This document shows positions 1 to 8,209 of a DNA stretch of 64,000 bases, piece by piece; positions within the stretch are counted from its first letter, which is position 1; each line of letters opens with the position of its first letter. The position numbers were made by a program, and so were the translations under genes. The DNA lies in contig JBCDDC010000016.1 of NCBI GenBank assembly GCA_039180675.1, positions 53,068 through 117,067 of the forward strand. The letters run 5' to 3'. Origin of the DNA: Thermohalobaculum sp039180675. Its GTDB lineage: Bacteria; Pseudomonadota; Alphaproteobacteria; Rhodobacterales; Rhodobacteraceae. The notes under the pieces were generated by a model. That model did no database searches and had not been told where the DNA came from. It was given only the letters and a program-made list of their open reading frames with translations.

Positions 1-96
1 GATCTGCCGGGAGCGATCCCTCCTTGCCGGGCTTCGGACTTGCCGCTGCATAGCGCAACACGACGTATCGCGCTGAGCAGGTAGTCTGGCGGGCCA

Positions 97-240
97 ATGG
101 CAAATCCAAGGAAGGACACGAACCAAGACGGGAGCCGTTCGACGTTCAAACGACGGGCCGTTCGTTTGATTGCGAAAGCGCTCATTTTCCCGATCGTTTT
201 GGGTGCTGCATTCGCGTTTTTTGTGACGTCCTTGCATTAG
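97..240 (+). CDS. small single-pass membrane protein, hypothetical
   Basis: This 47-residue reading frame starts at ATG 97 and stops at TAG 238-240. The first 25 residues are polar and rich in Arg and Lys (around FKRRAVR). They are followed by one hydrophobic stretch of about 18 residues, which suggests an inner-membrane anchor with the N-terminus in the cytoplasm by the positive-inside rule. I recognise no family. It lies 63 bp upstream of the tspO remnant in the same direction. No strong Shine-Dalgarno sequence is visible, so it may not be a real gene. Confidence 0.4.
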   Translation: MANPRKDTNQDGSRSTFKRRAVRLIAKALIFPIVLGAAFAFFVTSLH

Positions 241-303
241 GTCAAACGCGGTCGATCACGGCGTTGGACGCCTTGATCCCATCAGCCATCGAAGAGGTCC
301 GAA

Positions 304-779
304 GTGCTGGAGTATCTGACCACACCGCCTCTCTTGAGTGCCGGCGCTTGCATCGTCGCGGCTGGAACTGGTGGCGCCTTTCCCCCTGACGAATGGTACG
401 AGAAGCTCGATAAACCGCGGTGGAACCCGCCCAACTGGGTCTTTCCACTGGCATGGACCGTTCTCTACATCGCGATCGGGCGATCGGGCGATCAGGCTGG
501 CTGGTGATGGTATCGGCCGACCCGCAAGCCTCAGTCGCGGTAGCCTCTTGGTGGGGCCAGATTGTCCCGAACGCCCTGTTTTCCCCTGTTTTCTTCGGCC
601 TCAAGAATTTGCGTGCCGCGGAAGTGGTTGCCTGGGCGCTCTTTACCGCCGCATCTCTCGCAGCCTTTACCGCATGGCAGGTCGACTTGGAGGCCGGCGG
701 TCTGATGACGGTTTACACGGTGTGGACTCTGTTTGCTGCCGGTTTGGCAACATCGGTGCGGCGCAAGAATCCAGCTTAG
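304..779 (+). pseudogene. tspO: TspO/MBR (peripheral benzodiazepine receptor) protein, frameshifted
   Basis: The gene starts at GTG 304, about 5 nt after a GAGGT Shine-Dalgarno sequence (294-298). It reads TspO-like to about 480, with the PDEWY and KPRWNPPNWVF motifs of helix 1 and its loop. Translation then ends at 505-507. The rest of TspO (NALFSPVFFGL, then a helix with TAWQVD) continues two frames away to the stop at 777-779. The break lies in three tandem copies of an 8-bp unit at 473-496. Removing one copy restores a 155-residue protein, the normal TspO length, with an unbroken helix 2. TspO is a five-helix outer-membrane or envelope protein that binds porphyrins and sterols and modulates tetrapyrrole-linked gene expression in Rhodobacter. 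The allele is either a recent pseudogene, a slippage-switchable gene or a sequencing error. Confidence 0.8.
473..496 (+). repeat. 8-bp tandem repeat, three copies, inside tspO
   Basis: The unit CGATCGGG occurs at 473-480 and 481-488, and CGATCAGG follows at 489-496. Eight is not a multiple of three, so gain or loss of one copy shifts the tspO reading frame. Two copies give an intact gene. Confidence 0.9.
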
Positions 780-932
780 AGAGCCTCTCACCACCGGGGC
801 TTATCTGCGCAAAAGCAGCAAGTTTTTCGCGGGGAGCGTACCACGACCTGCCGCATTCCATTGAATTTCGCCCGTCAACGCTAGCGGATCGAGTTTTGCT
901 GAGGCTTTACTTTCATGCCCCTAGGCTAACTA

Positions 933-1790
933 TCAATCGCTGACTGAATTTCTCCGTACTCGACTGTTGTCGCCGGTGAGCTGCCTGACCCGGGGCACCA
1001 TGTAGGGCGTCTGCTTTTTGTAGCGCTCGAACCTATCTCCGAAAAGTTCCACGAACCGTCGCTCTTTCAGGAGCGGGCCAATCAAACAGTAGGCCGTGAG
1101 GGAAACCGCGACCATCAGTTGGTCCGGGGTCCAAACCGGCACGGTCCAAAGCGTCAATGCGAATGACAGGTAAATCGGTTGTCGGATTATCGCGAAGAGT
1201 CCGCTGGTCGGCATCGGCGGGTAATTGGGCTTGATCTTCTGCAGCATCGACATCCATCCGAGTGCTCCTGACTGCACCTCGGCGCCGGCGTCATAGCTTG
1301 CCTTGACCAGAAGCAGCCAGGCGATGGCGTAGAGGGTGCAGATAACCGGGAACATCGCCCCCTCGGCCCGCCACCAGACAACTCCGCTTGGCGACCAGAG
1401 GATGAAGAGGGCGATCAACTGAAACGAAGCGATGATGGCGTAGGTCGTTGTCGACAGCGTGCCGCCATAGGCCCTGGGTGCTGTCCGAGACAGAAGCCTG
1501 CGTCCCCTGCTCGAGAGAAGGAACGAGTGGGCGAGCGGGAACTGCAAGATCAAGATGGCGTTCGCAACCCAATTCCAAGGCGCTGTGAGGGTTCCGAGGC
1601 CGATTGTCATGCCGAAGAACATCACAATGATCATGCTTAAAACCGCGGCTGCGAAGACCGAATGGCAGACGAAGCCGTAGAGGAGGGCGACCGCAATCCG
1701 CGCTCTTCCTGGCGGAGGCTTCAGATTGCCAAGCAGCAGTGACATCAGCCTGTCAAAGTGGCCTCGGTCATATGGGTCGTTTGTAGACAT
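933..1790 (-). CDS. ICMT/MddA-like integral membrane methyltransferase
   Basis: A protein of 285 residues with about six hydrophobic segments. The C-terminal third carries features of the isoprenylcysteine carboxyl methyltransferase superfamily: a RQPIYLSF segment (RHPxY-like, around residue 205) and a later KERRFVELFGDRFERYKK segment, which bind the SAM cofactor in this superfamily. The N-terminal half has an LAHSFLLSS segment. That layout resembles the methanethiol S-methyltransferase (MddA) and NnrU branches rather than true ICMT, which is shorter. A role in dimethylsulfide formation would be an inference only. It is transcribed alone, convergent with the tspO remnant, and its start is at ATG 1788-1790. 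Confidence 0.6.
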   Translation of the reverse strand: MSTNDPYDRGHFDRLMSLLLGNLKPPPGRARIAVALLYGFVCHSVFAAAVLSMIIVMFFGMTIGLGTLTAPWNWVANAILILQFPLAHSFLLSSRGRRLLSRTAPRAYGGTLSTTTYAIIASFQLIALFILWSPSGVVWWRAEGAMFPVICTLYAIAWLLLVKASYDAGAEVQSGALGWMSMLQKIKPNYPPMPTSGLFAIIRQPIYLSFALTLWTVPVWTPDQLMVAVSLTAYCLIGPLLKERRFVELFGDRFERYKKQTPYMVPRVRQLTGDNSRVRRNSVSD

Positions 1791-2069
1791 GCGTGGGAGC
1801 TAGGGCCCGCTGAACTGTCGGCGAGGCAGAAGTCGAAAGGCCGCAGGTGGTCTCTCTGTTTGGCCTCATTAGACGCGCTGGCTTGCGCTTGTATTGTAAC
1901 CGGCCGCATCAAAGGTTCGATCCGCTCGACCCTCGCCAGCCTGTCGATCATAGGACGTAGTGATGAGAGACTGACAGGTCACAACCCGTTTAAGAGACGT
2001 CGAGTAAAGTTGACACCACCGAGTGTGCGCCGCAAAACTTGAGCAACCGCACGTCTCGCAGTGGATGTC

Positions 2070-3032
2070 ATGAACGAATACTCTCCGGTCCGCGTCCATG
2101 GCGTGTGCAACGGCAAATTCTCGGACCCTGAAGTAACGGCCAGCGGCGAGACGCGGGCACGCGTGCCGCTCTACAAGCTCGATACGCTTTGGTTCAACAC
2201 CGGCACGCTCTGCAACATCGAATGCGCCAACTGCTATATCTTCTCGAGTCCCACGAATAACGCGCTTGTCTATCTAACGACCGAGGACGTGGAGGGTTAT
2301 CTCGATGAGATCGAAGACCGCGGGCTTGAGACGCGGGAGATCGGGTTCACCGGCGGCGAGCCGTTCATGAACCCCAACATGATCGGGATGACGCGAAGTG
2401 CGCTGTCCCGTGGCTTTGAGGTTCTGATCCTGACCAACGCGATGCGCCCGATGATGCGGCCAAAGGTCAAGGCCGAGCTTGCCCGTCTTGGCGAGGAGTT
2501 CGGCTCCCGGCTCACCCTTCGCGTCTCGCTCGATCACCACACCCGGGACTTCCATGATCAGGAGCGTGGAAAAGGCGCGTTCGAGGTTACGCTCCAGGGA
2601 ATGCGCTGGCTCAGAGATCAGGGCATCCGCACCACTGTGGCGGGCCGCAGCCTATGGGAAGAGAGCGACGCTGACGCCAGGGCGGGTTACCAGGCGCTTT
2701 TCGATCAGGAAGGCATCCGGATCGACTGTTCCGACCCGGCTTCCTGTGTCCTATTCCCCGAGATGGATGAGACCGTGGACGTGCCTGAGATCACGACAGC
2801 TTGCTGGGGCATCCTCGGCAAGAAGCCCTCCGAGATCATGTGCGCCTCTTCCAGAATGGTCGTCAAGCGCCGGGGCGCGCCAGAGCCAGTGGTCCTCTCC
2901 TGCACCCTTCTCGCTTATGACGAACAGTTCGAGATGGGGCGGACGCTGGCCGAGGCCGCACGCCCGGTCCCCCTCAACCACCCGCATTGTGCGAAGTTCT
3001 GCGTGCTCGGCGGCGCAAGCTGCTCAGGCTAA
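2070..3032 (+). CDS. radical SAM protein with extra C-terminal cysteines
   Basis: The canonical CxxxCxxC iron-sulfur motif is at Cys48, Cys52 and Cys55 (LCNIECANCY), followed by a FTGGEPF SAM-binding motif. The C-terminal 80 residues carry further cysteines (CWGIL, MCASS, LSCTLL, and HPHCAKFCVLGGASC at the end), which suggests an auxiliary Fe-S cluster. The substrate cannot be named. GTG 2061 in the same frame is an alternative start that adds three residues. The EamA gene begins 6 bp after the stop and the ribbon-helix-helix gene overlaps that, so the three genes form an operon in which the product or substrate of this enzyme might be exported. Confidence 0.75.
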   Translation: MNEYSPVRVHGVCNGKFSDPEVTASGETRARVPLYKLDTLWFNTGTLCNIECANCYIFSSPTNNALVYLTTEDVEGYLDEIEDRGLETREIGFTGGEPFMNPNMIGMTRSALSRGFEVLILTNAMRPMMRPKVKAELARLGEEFGSRLTLRVSLDHHTRDFHDQERGKGAFEVTLQGMRWLRDQGIRTTVAGRSLWEESDADARAGYQALFDQEGIRIDCSDPASCVLFPEMDETVDVPEITTACWGILGKKPSEIMCASSRMVVKRRGAPEPVVLSCTLLAYDEQFEMGRTLAEAARPVPLNHPHCAKFCVLGGASCSG

Positions 3033-3038
3033 GGCCCC

Positions 3039-3914
3039 ATGCCGCTCGCGGGTGCAGCCGCCGCGCTTTTCACGGTGATCTGCTGGTCGGGTTTTCTGCT
3101 CTCGCTGCGCTTCGGAGTGAGTGGTGATTTCAACCAGGGCGCACTCCTCCTCATGCGATATCTCCCCGGGTTTTTCCTGCTTGCGCCCGTGTGGTGGCGG
3201 ATCGGTTTCTGGCCGGCGGGCGTCAAGCGTCGGCATGTTCTCCTCATCATCCTCGGATCGGGCCCCTTTTTCTTCCTTCTGATGTCCGGCGGGCTGGCCT
3301 TTGCGCCAGCCTCAGACGCAGGTGCGCTTGGGCCTGGGCTTTTGCCCTTGCTCGTTGCGATCGTCGCTTTCCTTGTGTTGGAGGAGCGGTTCTCGCGTCT
3401 CAGGCTTATCGGCTTTGCCGGGATCGTTGCCGGGTGCCTGACGATCGGCGGATGGGAGGCGTTGACCGGTGGGATCGACGGCGCCTGGAGAGGTCACCTT
3501 CTGATCGTCACCGCTGTCTCCACTTGGGCGCTTTACACGGTTGCGTTCCGTCTATCAGGGCTCACGGCGCTGGAAGCGGCTGCGCTGACGATGCTCTGGT
3601 CGGCGCCGGTGATGGTGCCTGCGGCCTGGTGGCTGGGCCTCTCGGTCGGGGAGGCTGATATCGGAGAAATCGCGGCGATGACCCTCGTGCAGGGCGTTCT
3701 GACCGGCGTTATCGCGCTGCTCAGTTTTGGCCAGGCGGTCCGTCTGCTCGGTGCCTCGCGCACGGCGGCTTTCACGGCGCTGACGCCCGTTCTGGTCCTG
3801 ATCGGCGGCTATCTGTTGCTGGACGAGCCTTTGGATGCTGTGAAGATTGCTGGTATCATAGCCGTGTCGATTGGCGTTTTCCTCGCCTCAGGTTTCTTGG
3901 AGGAACCGACGTGA
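3039..3914 (+). CDS. EamA/DMT-family transporter
   Basis: The 291-residue protein has about ten hydrophobic helices in two five-helix halves, the layout of drug/metabolite transporters of the EamA type. The second half contains the usual TAFTALTPVLVLIGGYLLLDE-type helix (about residues 240-265), where many family members have the xxPxxxxLxxxxxLxE pattern. The family includes inner-membrane exporters and importers of amino acids, amines and nucleosides, so the substrate is open. It begins 6 bp after the radical SAM gene and its stop overlaps the GTG of the next gene, which points to translational coupling. Confidence 0.85.
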   Translation: MPLAGAAAALFTVICWSGFLLSLRFGVSGDFNQGALLLMRYLPGFFLLAPVWWRIGFWPAGVKRRHVLLIILGSGPFFFLLMSGGLAFAPASDAGALGPGLLPLLVAIVAFLVLEERFSRLRLIGFAGIVAGCLTIGGWEALTGGIDGAWRGHLLIVTAVSTWALYTVAFRLSGLTALEAAALTMLWSAPVMVPAAWWLGLSVGEADIGEIAAMTLVQGVLTGVIALLSFGQAVRLLGASRTAAFTALTPVLVLIGGYLLLDEPLDAVKIAGIIAVSIGVFLASGFLEEPT

Positions 3915-4147
3915 GCTTTCCAAGACCGCGAAAGCGGTCGCTAACTCTAAGGGGGCATAGAACATCGGTCAGCCTGGAGGATCCGTTCTGGGAGATCTTC
4001 TGCCGGATCGCAAAATCCAAGGGTCGGTCGATCAATGCGCTTGCAGCCGAGCTTGATGAGGCCCGCGAGCCGCCTGCCTCACTGGCCAGTGCGATCCGCC
4101 TGCATGTGCTCGACTGGGTTATGCATCATCCTGTTGAGCGCTCGTAG
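3911..4147 (+). CDS. ribbon-helix-helix domain protein
   Basis: A 78-residue protein whose GTG start (3911) overlaps the stop of the EamA gene by 4 bp. The stretch HRTSVSLEDPFWEIFCRIA, followed by SINALAAELDEAR, matches the RHH_4 family common in alphaproteobacteria, in which a beta strand (RTSVSLE) precedes two helices. Such proteins usually bind DNA as dimers, so it may regulate the operon it ends. No target site is evident. The C-terminal LHVLDWVMHHP is also typical of the family. Confidence 0.75.
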   Translation: MSFPRPRKRSLTLRGHRTSVSLEDPFWEIFCRIAKSKGRSINALAAELDEAREPPASLASAIRLHVLDWVMHHPVERS

Positions 4148-4175
4148 GGGCGGCCACTGTAGCCATCCAGCCTGA

Positions 4176-5063
4176 TCAACCGATCTGCGCGAGGATCGGG
4201 AACGCCTCGATCAGGAAGTTCGCCATGCGCTCCATAGTTCCCGTGATCAGCATGCAACCGACCAGAACCAGCATGCCGCCCATCGCCTTTTCGACCGTCG
4301 CCATATGCTTGCGGAAGCCACGGGCCCAGTTGAGAAACGGCCCGATGTACCAGGCCGCGAGAAGGAACGGGACGCCGAGGCCCAGCGCATAGATGCTCAG
4401 GAGCGTTCCGCCCTCCAGCATGCTGCCATTGGCAGCGATCGCCAGGATCGCGGCGAGGAACGGGCCGATACACGGAGTCCAGCCGAACGCAAACGCGACA
4501 CCCATGGTGAAGCTGGCGCCATAGCTCCCGGCTTGTTCCGGACCTTCGAACCGCGCTTCGCGGTTGAGGATCGGAATCTTGTCGGAGCCTGTCGCTTTGG
4601 CGAAAATCCAAAGCGCGACGCACAGGCCCGCAAGCACCGCGATCTCGGTCTGATACGCCGCCAGAGCTTCGAGATCGCCAAGCGACCAGACCAATAAAAG
4701 CACGAAGATCGCAGCCAGAACGGCCAGGCTGTTCCGAAATCCGATGAAATGGAGGCCGAACAGCGTGATGAAGTACCCAGCGATCACCGAGAAGAGACTT
4801 TTGTTTGCCAGCAGAAAGTTACCCGCTGTCGCCGCGCCTAGGCCGAGTGCTACAAAGACCACGCCAAGGCCCAGAACGAAACAAACGGATGAGAGGAAGA
4901 CCCGCTGCCTGAGTGCCGGATCAACCTCCTGCTTTTCACCTGAGATTTGGTCGATCGTGGTGCCTGCCATGTACGCAAGATAGGGCGGTGCGAGCGGCAG
5001 CACGCAGGGGCTCAGGAAGCTGAAAAGCCCCCCGATAAAAGCCCAGAAAACCTCGATGACCAT
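4176..5063 (-). CDS. ccdA: cytochrome c biogenesis protein CcdA (SoxV-like)
   Basis: This 295-residue integral membrane protein moves electrons from cytoplasmic thioredoxin to periplasmic thiol acceptors. The start at 5063 is chosen because a GAAAGGG ribosome site precedes it and the protein then opens with a hydrophobic helix. The two conserved half-site motifs are visible: LSPCVLPLAPPYL near residue 17 and TPCIGPFLAAIL near residue 175, whose cysteines do the disulfide exchange. About six to eight helices are predicted. It lies downstream of the SoxX-like cytochrome on the same strand, so it probably supplies reductant to a sulfur or cytochrome pathway, as SoxV does. Confidence 0.88.
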   Translation of the reverse strand: MVIEVFWAFIGGLFSFLSPCVLPLAPPYLAYMAGTTIDQISGEKQEVDPALRQRVFLSSVCFVLGLGVVFVALGLGAATAGNFLLANKSLFSVIAGYFITLFGLHFIGFRNSLAVLAAIFVLLLVWSLGDLEALAAYQTEIAVLAGLCVALWIFAKATGSDKIPILNREARFEGPEQAGSYGASFTMGVAFAFGWTPCIGPFLAAILAIAANGSMLEGGTLLSIYALGLGVPFLLAAWYIGPFLNWARGFRKHMATVEKAMGGMLVLVGCMLITGTMERMANFLIEAFPILAQIG

Positions 5064-5163
5064 TGCGCGCCCTTTCGCTCTTCTCGTCCAGATACAGGCT
5101 CGGCGCTCGCCGTGAAAGACCGCCGCCGGAAACATTCGTCACATTGGCGTCAAGGTCGGGATG

Positions 5164-5622
5164 TCAATCAGCCGCCGTCTGGCGTGCAAGATAGGCCACG
5201 ATATCCTCGATTTGGCTCGCTGTAAGCCGCGGCCCGTTGATGATCGCTGCGTCCGCCGCAGGCGTCTGGCCCGGAAGAAAGAAGCCTGGCATTTCAGTTA
5301 ACGGGTCAATTGCCACAGGCGCCACGATCCAGAGCCGGATCTCGCCGCTCGTGAGCCGCGATCCGACCCCGGCGAGGCTCGGCGCTGTTGTCCCACCCAC
5401 CGTCTCTGCGCCCGGACCGCCCGGCGAGCCATGGCAGGTCGAACAGCCGGTGAGGCTCTGGTCGAAATAGAGCCTGCGCCCAAGCTGCCAGTCCCCCGTT
5501 TGTCCGGTCAGCGAGGCCGAGATCCGGTTGCCGTTCGTGATGGTATAGGGAACCACGTCCGCGGCCGTGGCGAAGAAGGGCAAACATGCAGTCAGCAGGA
5601 TGGCGGCGGGCAGGCGCGGCAT
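5164..5622 (-). CDS. SoxX-like periplasmic c-type cytochrome
   Basis: A 152-residue protein with a signal peptide (about residues 1-20, ending ATAAD). The single heme site CSTCH lies in a GRRLYFDQSLTGCSTCHG context, and the distal ligand region reads DPLTEMPGFF. The order and the phrase APSLAGVGSRLTSGEIRLWIV match SoxX, the small subunit of the thiosulfate-oxidising SoxAX cytochrome. The start at 5622 follows a GGAG site. No soxA, Y, Z, B, C or D gene is in this window, so a separate role as an electron carrier is possible. It lies 100 bp upstream of ccdA and is divergent from tusA. Confidence 0.75.
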   Translation of the reverse strand: MPRLPAAILLTACLPFFATAADVVPYTITNGNRISASLTGQTGDWQLGRRLYFDQSLTGCSTCHGSPGGPGAETVGGTTAPSLAGVGSRLTSGEIRLWIVAPVAIDPLTEMPGFFLPGQTPAADAAIINGPRLTASQIEDIVAYLARQTAAD

Positions 5623-5718
5623 TGGCTCTCCAAGGCTCTGACGCGTGGAAACTACGCCCGGATCATTCGCGCAGGCAAGGCCTTGAAGAATGCAGTTTGA
5701 GCAGATACCCACGCGCCG

Positions 5719-5961
5719 ATGACCCGCCCAGATGCCGTTTTGGATGCGACTGGCCTGCTCTGCCCTTTGCCTGTGCTCAAGGCACGGAAGAGGTTGAAGG
5801 ATTTGACGCAAGGCCAGATCCTGGAAGTCCACGCTGATGACCCGGCGGCCAGGGTGGATATTCCGCACTTCTGTGCCGAGCAGGGGCACGAGTTTATCGG
5901 GGCCGAGGATCGAGCCAACGGCCTACTCGTGTTTCAATTGCGCAAAGGGAAGGCCGCTTAA
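5719..5961 (+). CDS. tusA: TusA-family sulfurtransferase
   Basis: An 80-residue protein with the signature DATGLLCPLPVLKARK. The CPxP cysteine (Cys15) carries the persulfide in sulfur relay proteins such as TusA. The remaining fold (EVHADDPAARVDIPHFC, then LVFQLRKG) is standard for the family. In E. coli TusA serves tRNA 2-thiouridine formation; in sulfur oxidisers it serves dissimilatory sulfur traffic. Its position divergent from a SoxX-like cytochrome and ccdA favours a link to sulfur metabolism here. It overlaps the convergent ChaN gene by 4 bp. Confidence 0.85.
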   Translation: MTRPDAVLDATGLLCPLPVLKARKRLKDLTQGQILEVHADDPAARVDIPHFCAEQGHEFIGAEDRANGLLVFQLRKGKAA

Positions 5962-6893
5962 TTGAACTCGGCGCACCTGTCGGGCCGCTTCGCCCGGGCC
6001 GAAAACCAGAGGTAGTCATATGGGGTCTCCGCCACGGCCGCGTATTCGGCGGCCGATTTTGCATCCGGGATCACCTCGACCTGCCCAAGGCTGATGACAT
6101 CGACACTGTCGATGGCCTCCGCGATGTAGGCCGGAACCCCGCGATCCGTCCGCGCATGACTGTTACCGGCTATGAGAACGGCGTTGCCATCGCCTCTCAC
6201 CAAAGCGCGGAGTGTCGCGTCGGCAAACCGCGCATTGCGCAGACGCTGCGCTTCGGCCATTCCGCGCGCCACGTCCCGCGGAAGTCGATCGCAATGCGCG
6301 GCAATCATCTCCTCCTCCAGCGCTGCTTGCGTGCGAGCGTCCGGCCGCGCCGTCAGGCCATAGCGTGAGGCCCCGGCTCCAAAGGCCCGGGCCGCGTTCT
6401 GCTGAATTGCGACCACCAGTTCACGGTTGCTCGCGGCGCCGCCCGCGACATAGGCCTCAGGCGCCGCCTCGAAAATTGGCCGATAAAGCTCCCAATCAGG
6501 CACGCCGAGGCGGTCCCAGCCGATCGCGGGGCCGATTTCAGCCGTAGCGCCACCCTGTTCTCGAAACGCCTCGATCCCTTCCTCCGAGCCCTCGGGGACC
6601 ATTTCGAAGGCAATCCCTTCGGGCTTGAGCTTTGCCACAAGCCGGGCCTGCCGCTCGTGATGGCGCCTGTTGTCCGGAACCTCGCCCAGAATGGCGACAT
6701 CAGCGGTGAGCAGCCGGGCAACAAGCGTCTCCTCATCAATCGCCCGGGCGCCCTGAACGTCCCAAATGACGCCCGCGAGCGGATGATCCTCCAACGAAAA
6801 CGACGCTTTTGAGAAAGGGCGCAGTCCTTCTGTCCCCGGGGCGCTGCAGGCGGCAAGGGTCAGTACCAGCGAGGCGACCAGGGATTTCCGCAT
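5958..6893 (-). CDS. ChaN-family lipoprotein
   Basis: A 311-residue predicted lipoprotein. A lipobox ending LAAC places the lipid on Cys16 and the mature protein in the envelope. The body matches the ChaN/PhuW (haem-binding, DUF399) family: AILGEVPDNRRHHERQARL near residue 75 and AVLIAGNSHAR-type text near residue 255. ChaN of Campylobacter binds stacked haems and is linked to iron uptake. The start at 6893 is preceded by GGAG. It is convergent with tusA. Confidence 0.8.
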   Translation of the reverse strand: MRKSLVASLVLTLAACSAPGTEGLRPFSKASFSLEDHPLAGVIWDVQGARAIDEETLVARLLTADVAILGEVPDNRRHHERQARLVAKLKPEGIAFEMVPEGSEEGIEAFREQGGATAEIGPAIGWDRLGVPDWELYRPIFEAAPEAYVAGGAASNRELVVAIQQNAARAFGAGASRYGLTARPDARTQAALEEEMIAAHCDRLPRDVARGMAEAQRLRNARFADATLRALVRGDGNAVLIAGNSHARTDRGVPAYIAEAIDSVDVISLGQVEVIPDAKSAAEYAAVAETPYDYLWFSARAKRPDRCAEFN

Positions 6894-6967
6894 GGGAACG
6901 CTCCGGGAAATTGTGCTGCTATGCACCATAGCCCGTCAGTGCGATTGGTCCACCCGCGAAGTGGTGA

Positions 6968-8155
6968 TCAGGCGATGCCTGCCTCCGCGGCAATCGCCGC
7001 GCGGGGCTTTCTTGCCCGTTCTGTGGCCGATTTGAGCTGCCCGCATGCGGCGAGGATATCCTCGCCGCGCGGGGTGCGGACCGGGCTTGCGTAACCTGCA
7101 CGATTCACGATGTCGGCAAAGGCCTCGATCCGCTCCCAATCCGATCGTTCGTATGTCGAGCCAGGCCACGGATTGAAAGGGATCAGATTGATCTTGGCCG
7201 GGATACCCGAGATCAGCTTGATGAGACGCTTCGCATCCGCATTCGAGTCGTTTACGCCCTTGAGCATCACGTATTCAAACGTAATGCGCTCGGAATTTGA
7301 CAGGCGCGGGTAGTCCCGGCAGGCCTGCATCAGTTCGTCCAACGGATACTTCCGATTGATCGGTACAAGCACGTTGCGCAGAGTGTCCGTGGTCGCATGC
7401 AGCGAGATTGCGAGCAGGGTCCCGATCTCCTCACCCGCACGTTTGATCTCGGGCACGACGCCCGAGGTGGAGAGGGTGATTCGCCGCCTGCTGAGGCTCA
7501 GCCCCTCATGGTCCATCGCGATCTGCATCGCGTCACGGACATTGTCGGTGTTGTAGAGCGGCTCACCCATGCCCATCAGCACGATGTTCGAGAGCAGCCG
7601 CTTGTCTGACGGACGCTCACCAGGCTTTGGCCATTCTCCAAGGTCATCCCGGCAGACCAGGATTTGCGAGACAATCTCGCTTGCCGTCAGATTACGGACC
7701 AGCTTTTGCGTGCCGGTGTGGCAGAAGGTGCAGGTGAGCGTGCATCCGACCTGGGAAGAGATGCAGAGCGTGCCCCGATCTTCCTCGGGGATATAGACGG
7801 CCTCAACCTCATGCCCGCCCGCGATGCGGAGCAGATACTTCCGCGTCCCGTCCCGGCTCACTTGGCGCGTGACGATCTGCGGCCGCTCGAGGGTGAAGGC
7901 GTTCGCCAGATCCGCGCGGATCTGTTTCGCCAGATTGGTCATCTGGTCGAATTCGGTGACGCCTTTCTGATAGAGCCACTGCCAGATCTGACCCGTGCGC
8001 ATGCGGATTTGCTTCTCGGGGATCCCGATCTCGCGCAGCGCGTCGCCAAGCTCGAGGCGCGACATACCGACCAGATTTCGCGTGGCCCCGCCGTCGCGTG
8101 GCAGGGTGGCGAAATCCGGCTGGATCGCGGTTTGTTCTGGCCGGGGCGATTTCAT
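6968..8155 (-). CDS. rlmN: 23S rRNA (adenine2503-C2)/tRNA(adenine37-C2) methyltransferase RlmN
   Basis: A 395-residue radical SAM methyltransferase that modifies A2503 of 23S rRNA and A37 of some tRNAs. The cluster motif CxxxCxxC is at Cys138, Cys142 and Cys145 (CTLTCTFCHTG). The family motifs MGMGEPLYN (about 195-203) and, near the C-terminus, RTPRGEDILAACGQL are present; the last holds the second catalytic cysteine that forms the methylated intermediate. Length and motif order are standard. It is followed on the same strand by the ChaN gene after a 74-bp gap. Confidence 0.95.
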   Translation of the reverse strand: MKSPRPEQTAIQPDFATLPRDGGATRNLVGMSRLELGDALREIGIPEKQIRMRTGQIWQWLYQKGVTEFDQMTNLAKQIRADLANAFTLERPQIVTRQVSRDGTRKYLLRIAGGHEVEAVYIPEEDRGTLCISSQVGCTLTCTFCHTGTQKLVRNLTASEIVSQILVCRDDLGEWPKPGERPSDKRLLSNIVLMGMGEPLYNTDNVRDAMQIAMDHEGLSLSRRRITLSTSGVVPEIKRAGEEIGTLLAISLHATTDTLRNVLVPINRKYPLDELMQACRDYPRLSNSERITFEYVMLKGVNDSNADAKRLIKLISGIPAKINLIPFNPWPGSTYERSDWERIEAFADIVNRAGYASPVRTPRGEDILAACGQLKSATERARKPRAAIAAEAGIA

Positions 8156-8209
8156 GCGCGGGCGATAGCATATTGCTCCGGCAAGGGCCAGCGCCGCCCG
8201 CGGCTCAAC

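Noticed and set aside
1758..2042. 94-codon plus-strand frame in the spacer before the radical SAM gene
   Set aside because: It overlaps the start of the methyltransferase gene on the other strand, has no ribosome site and no family-like sequence.
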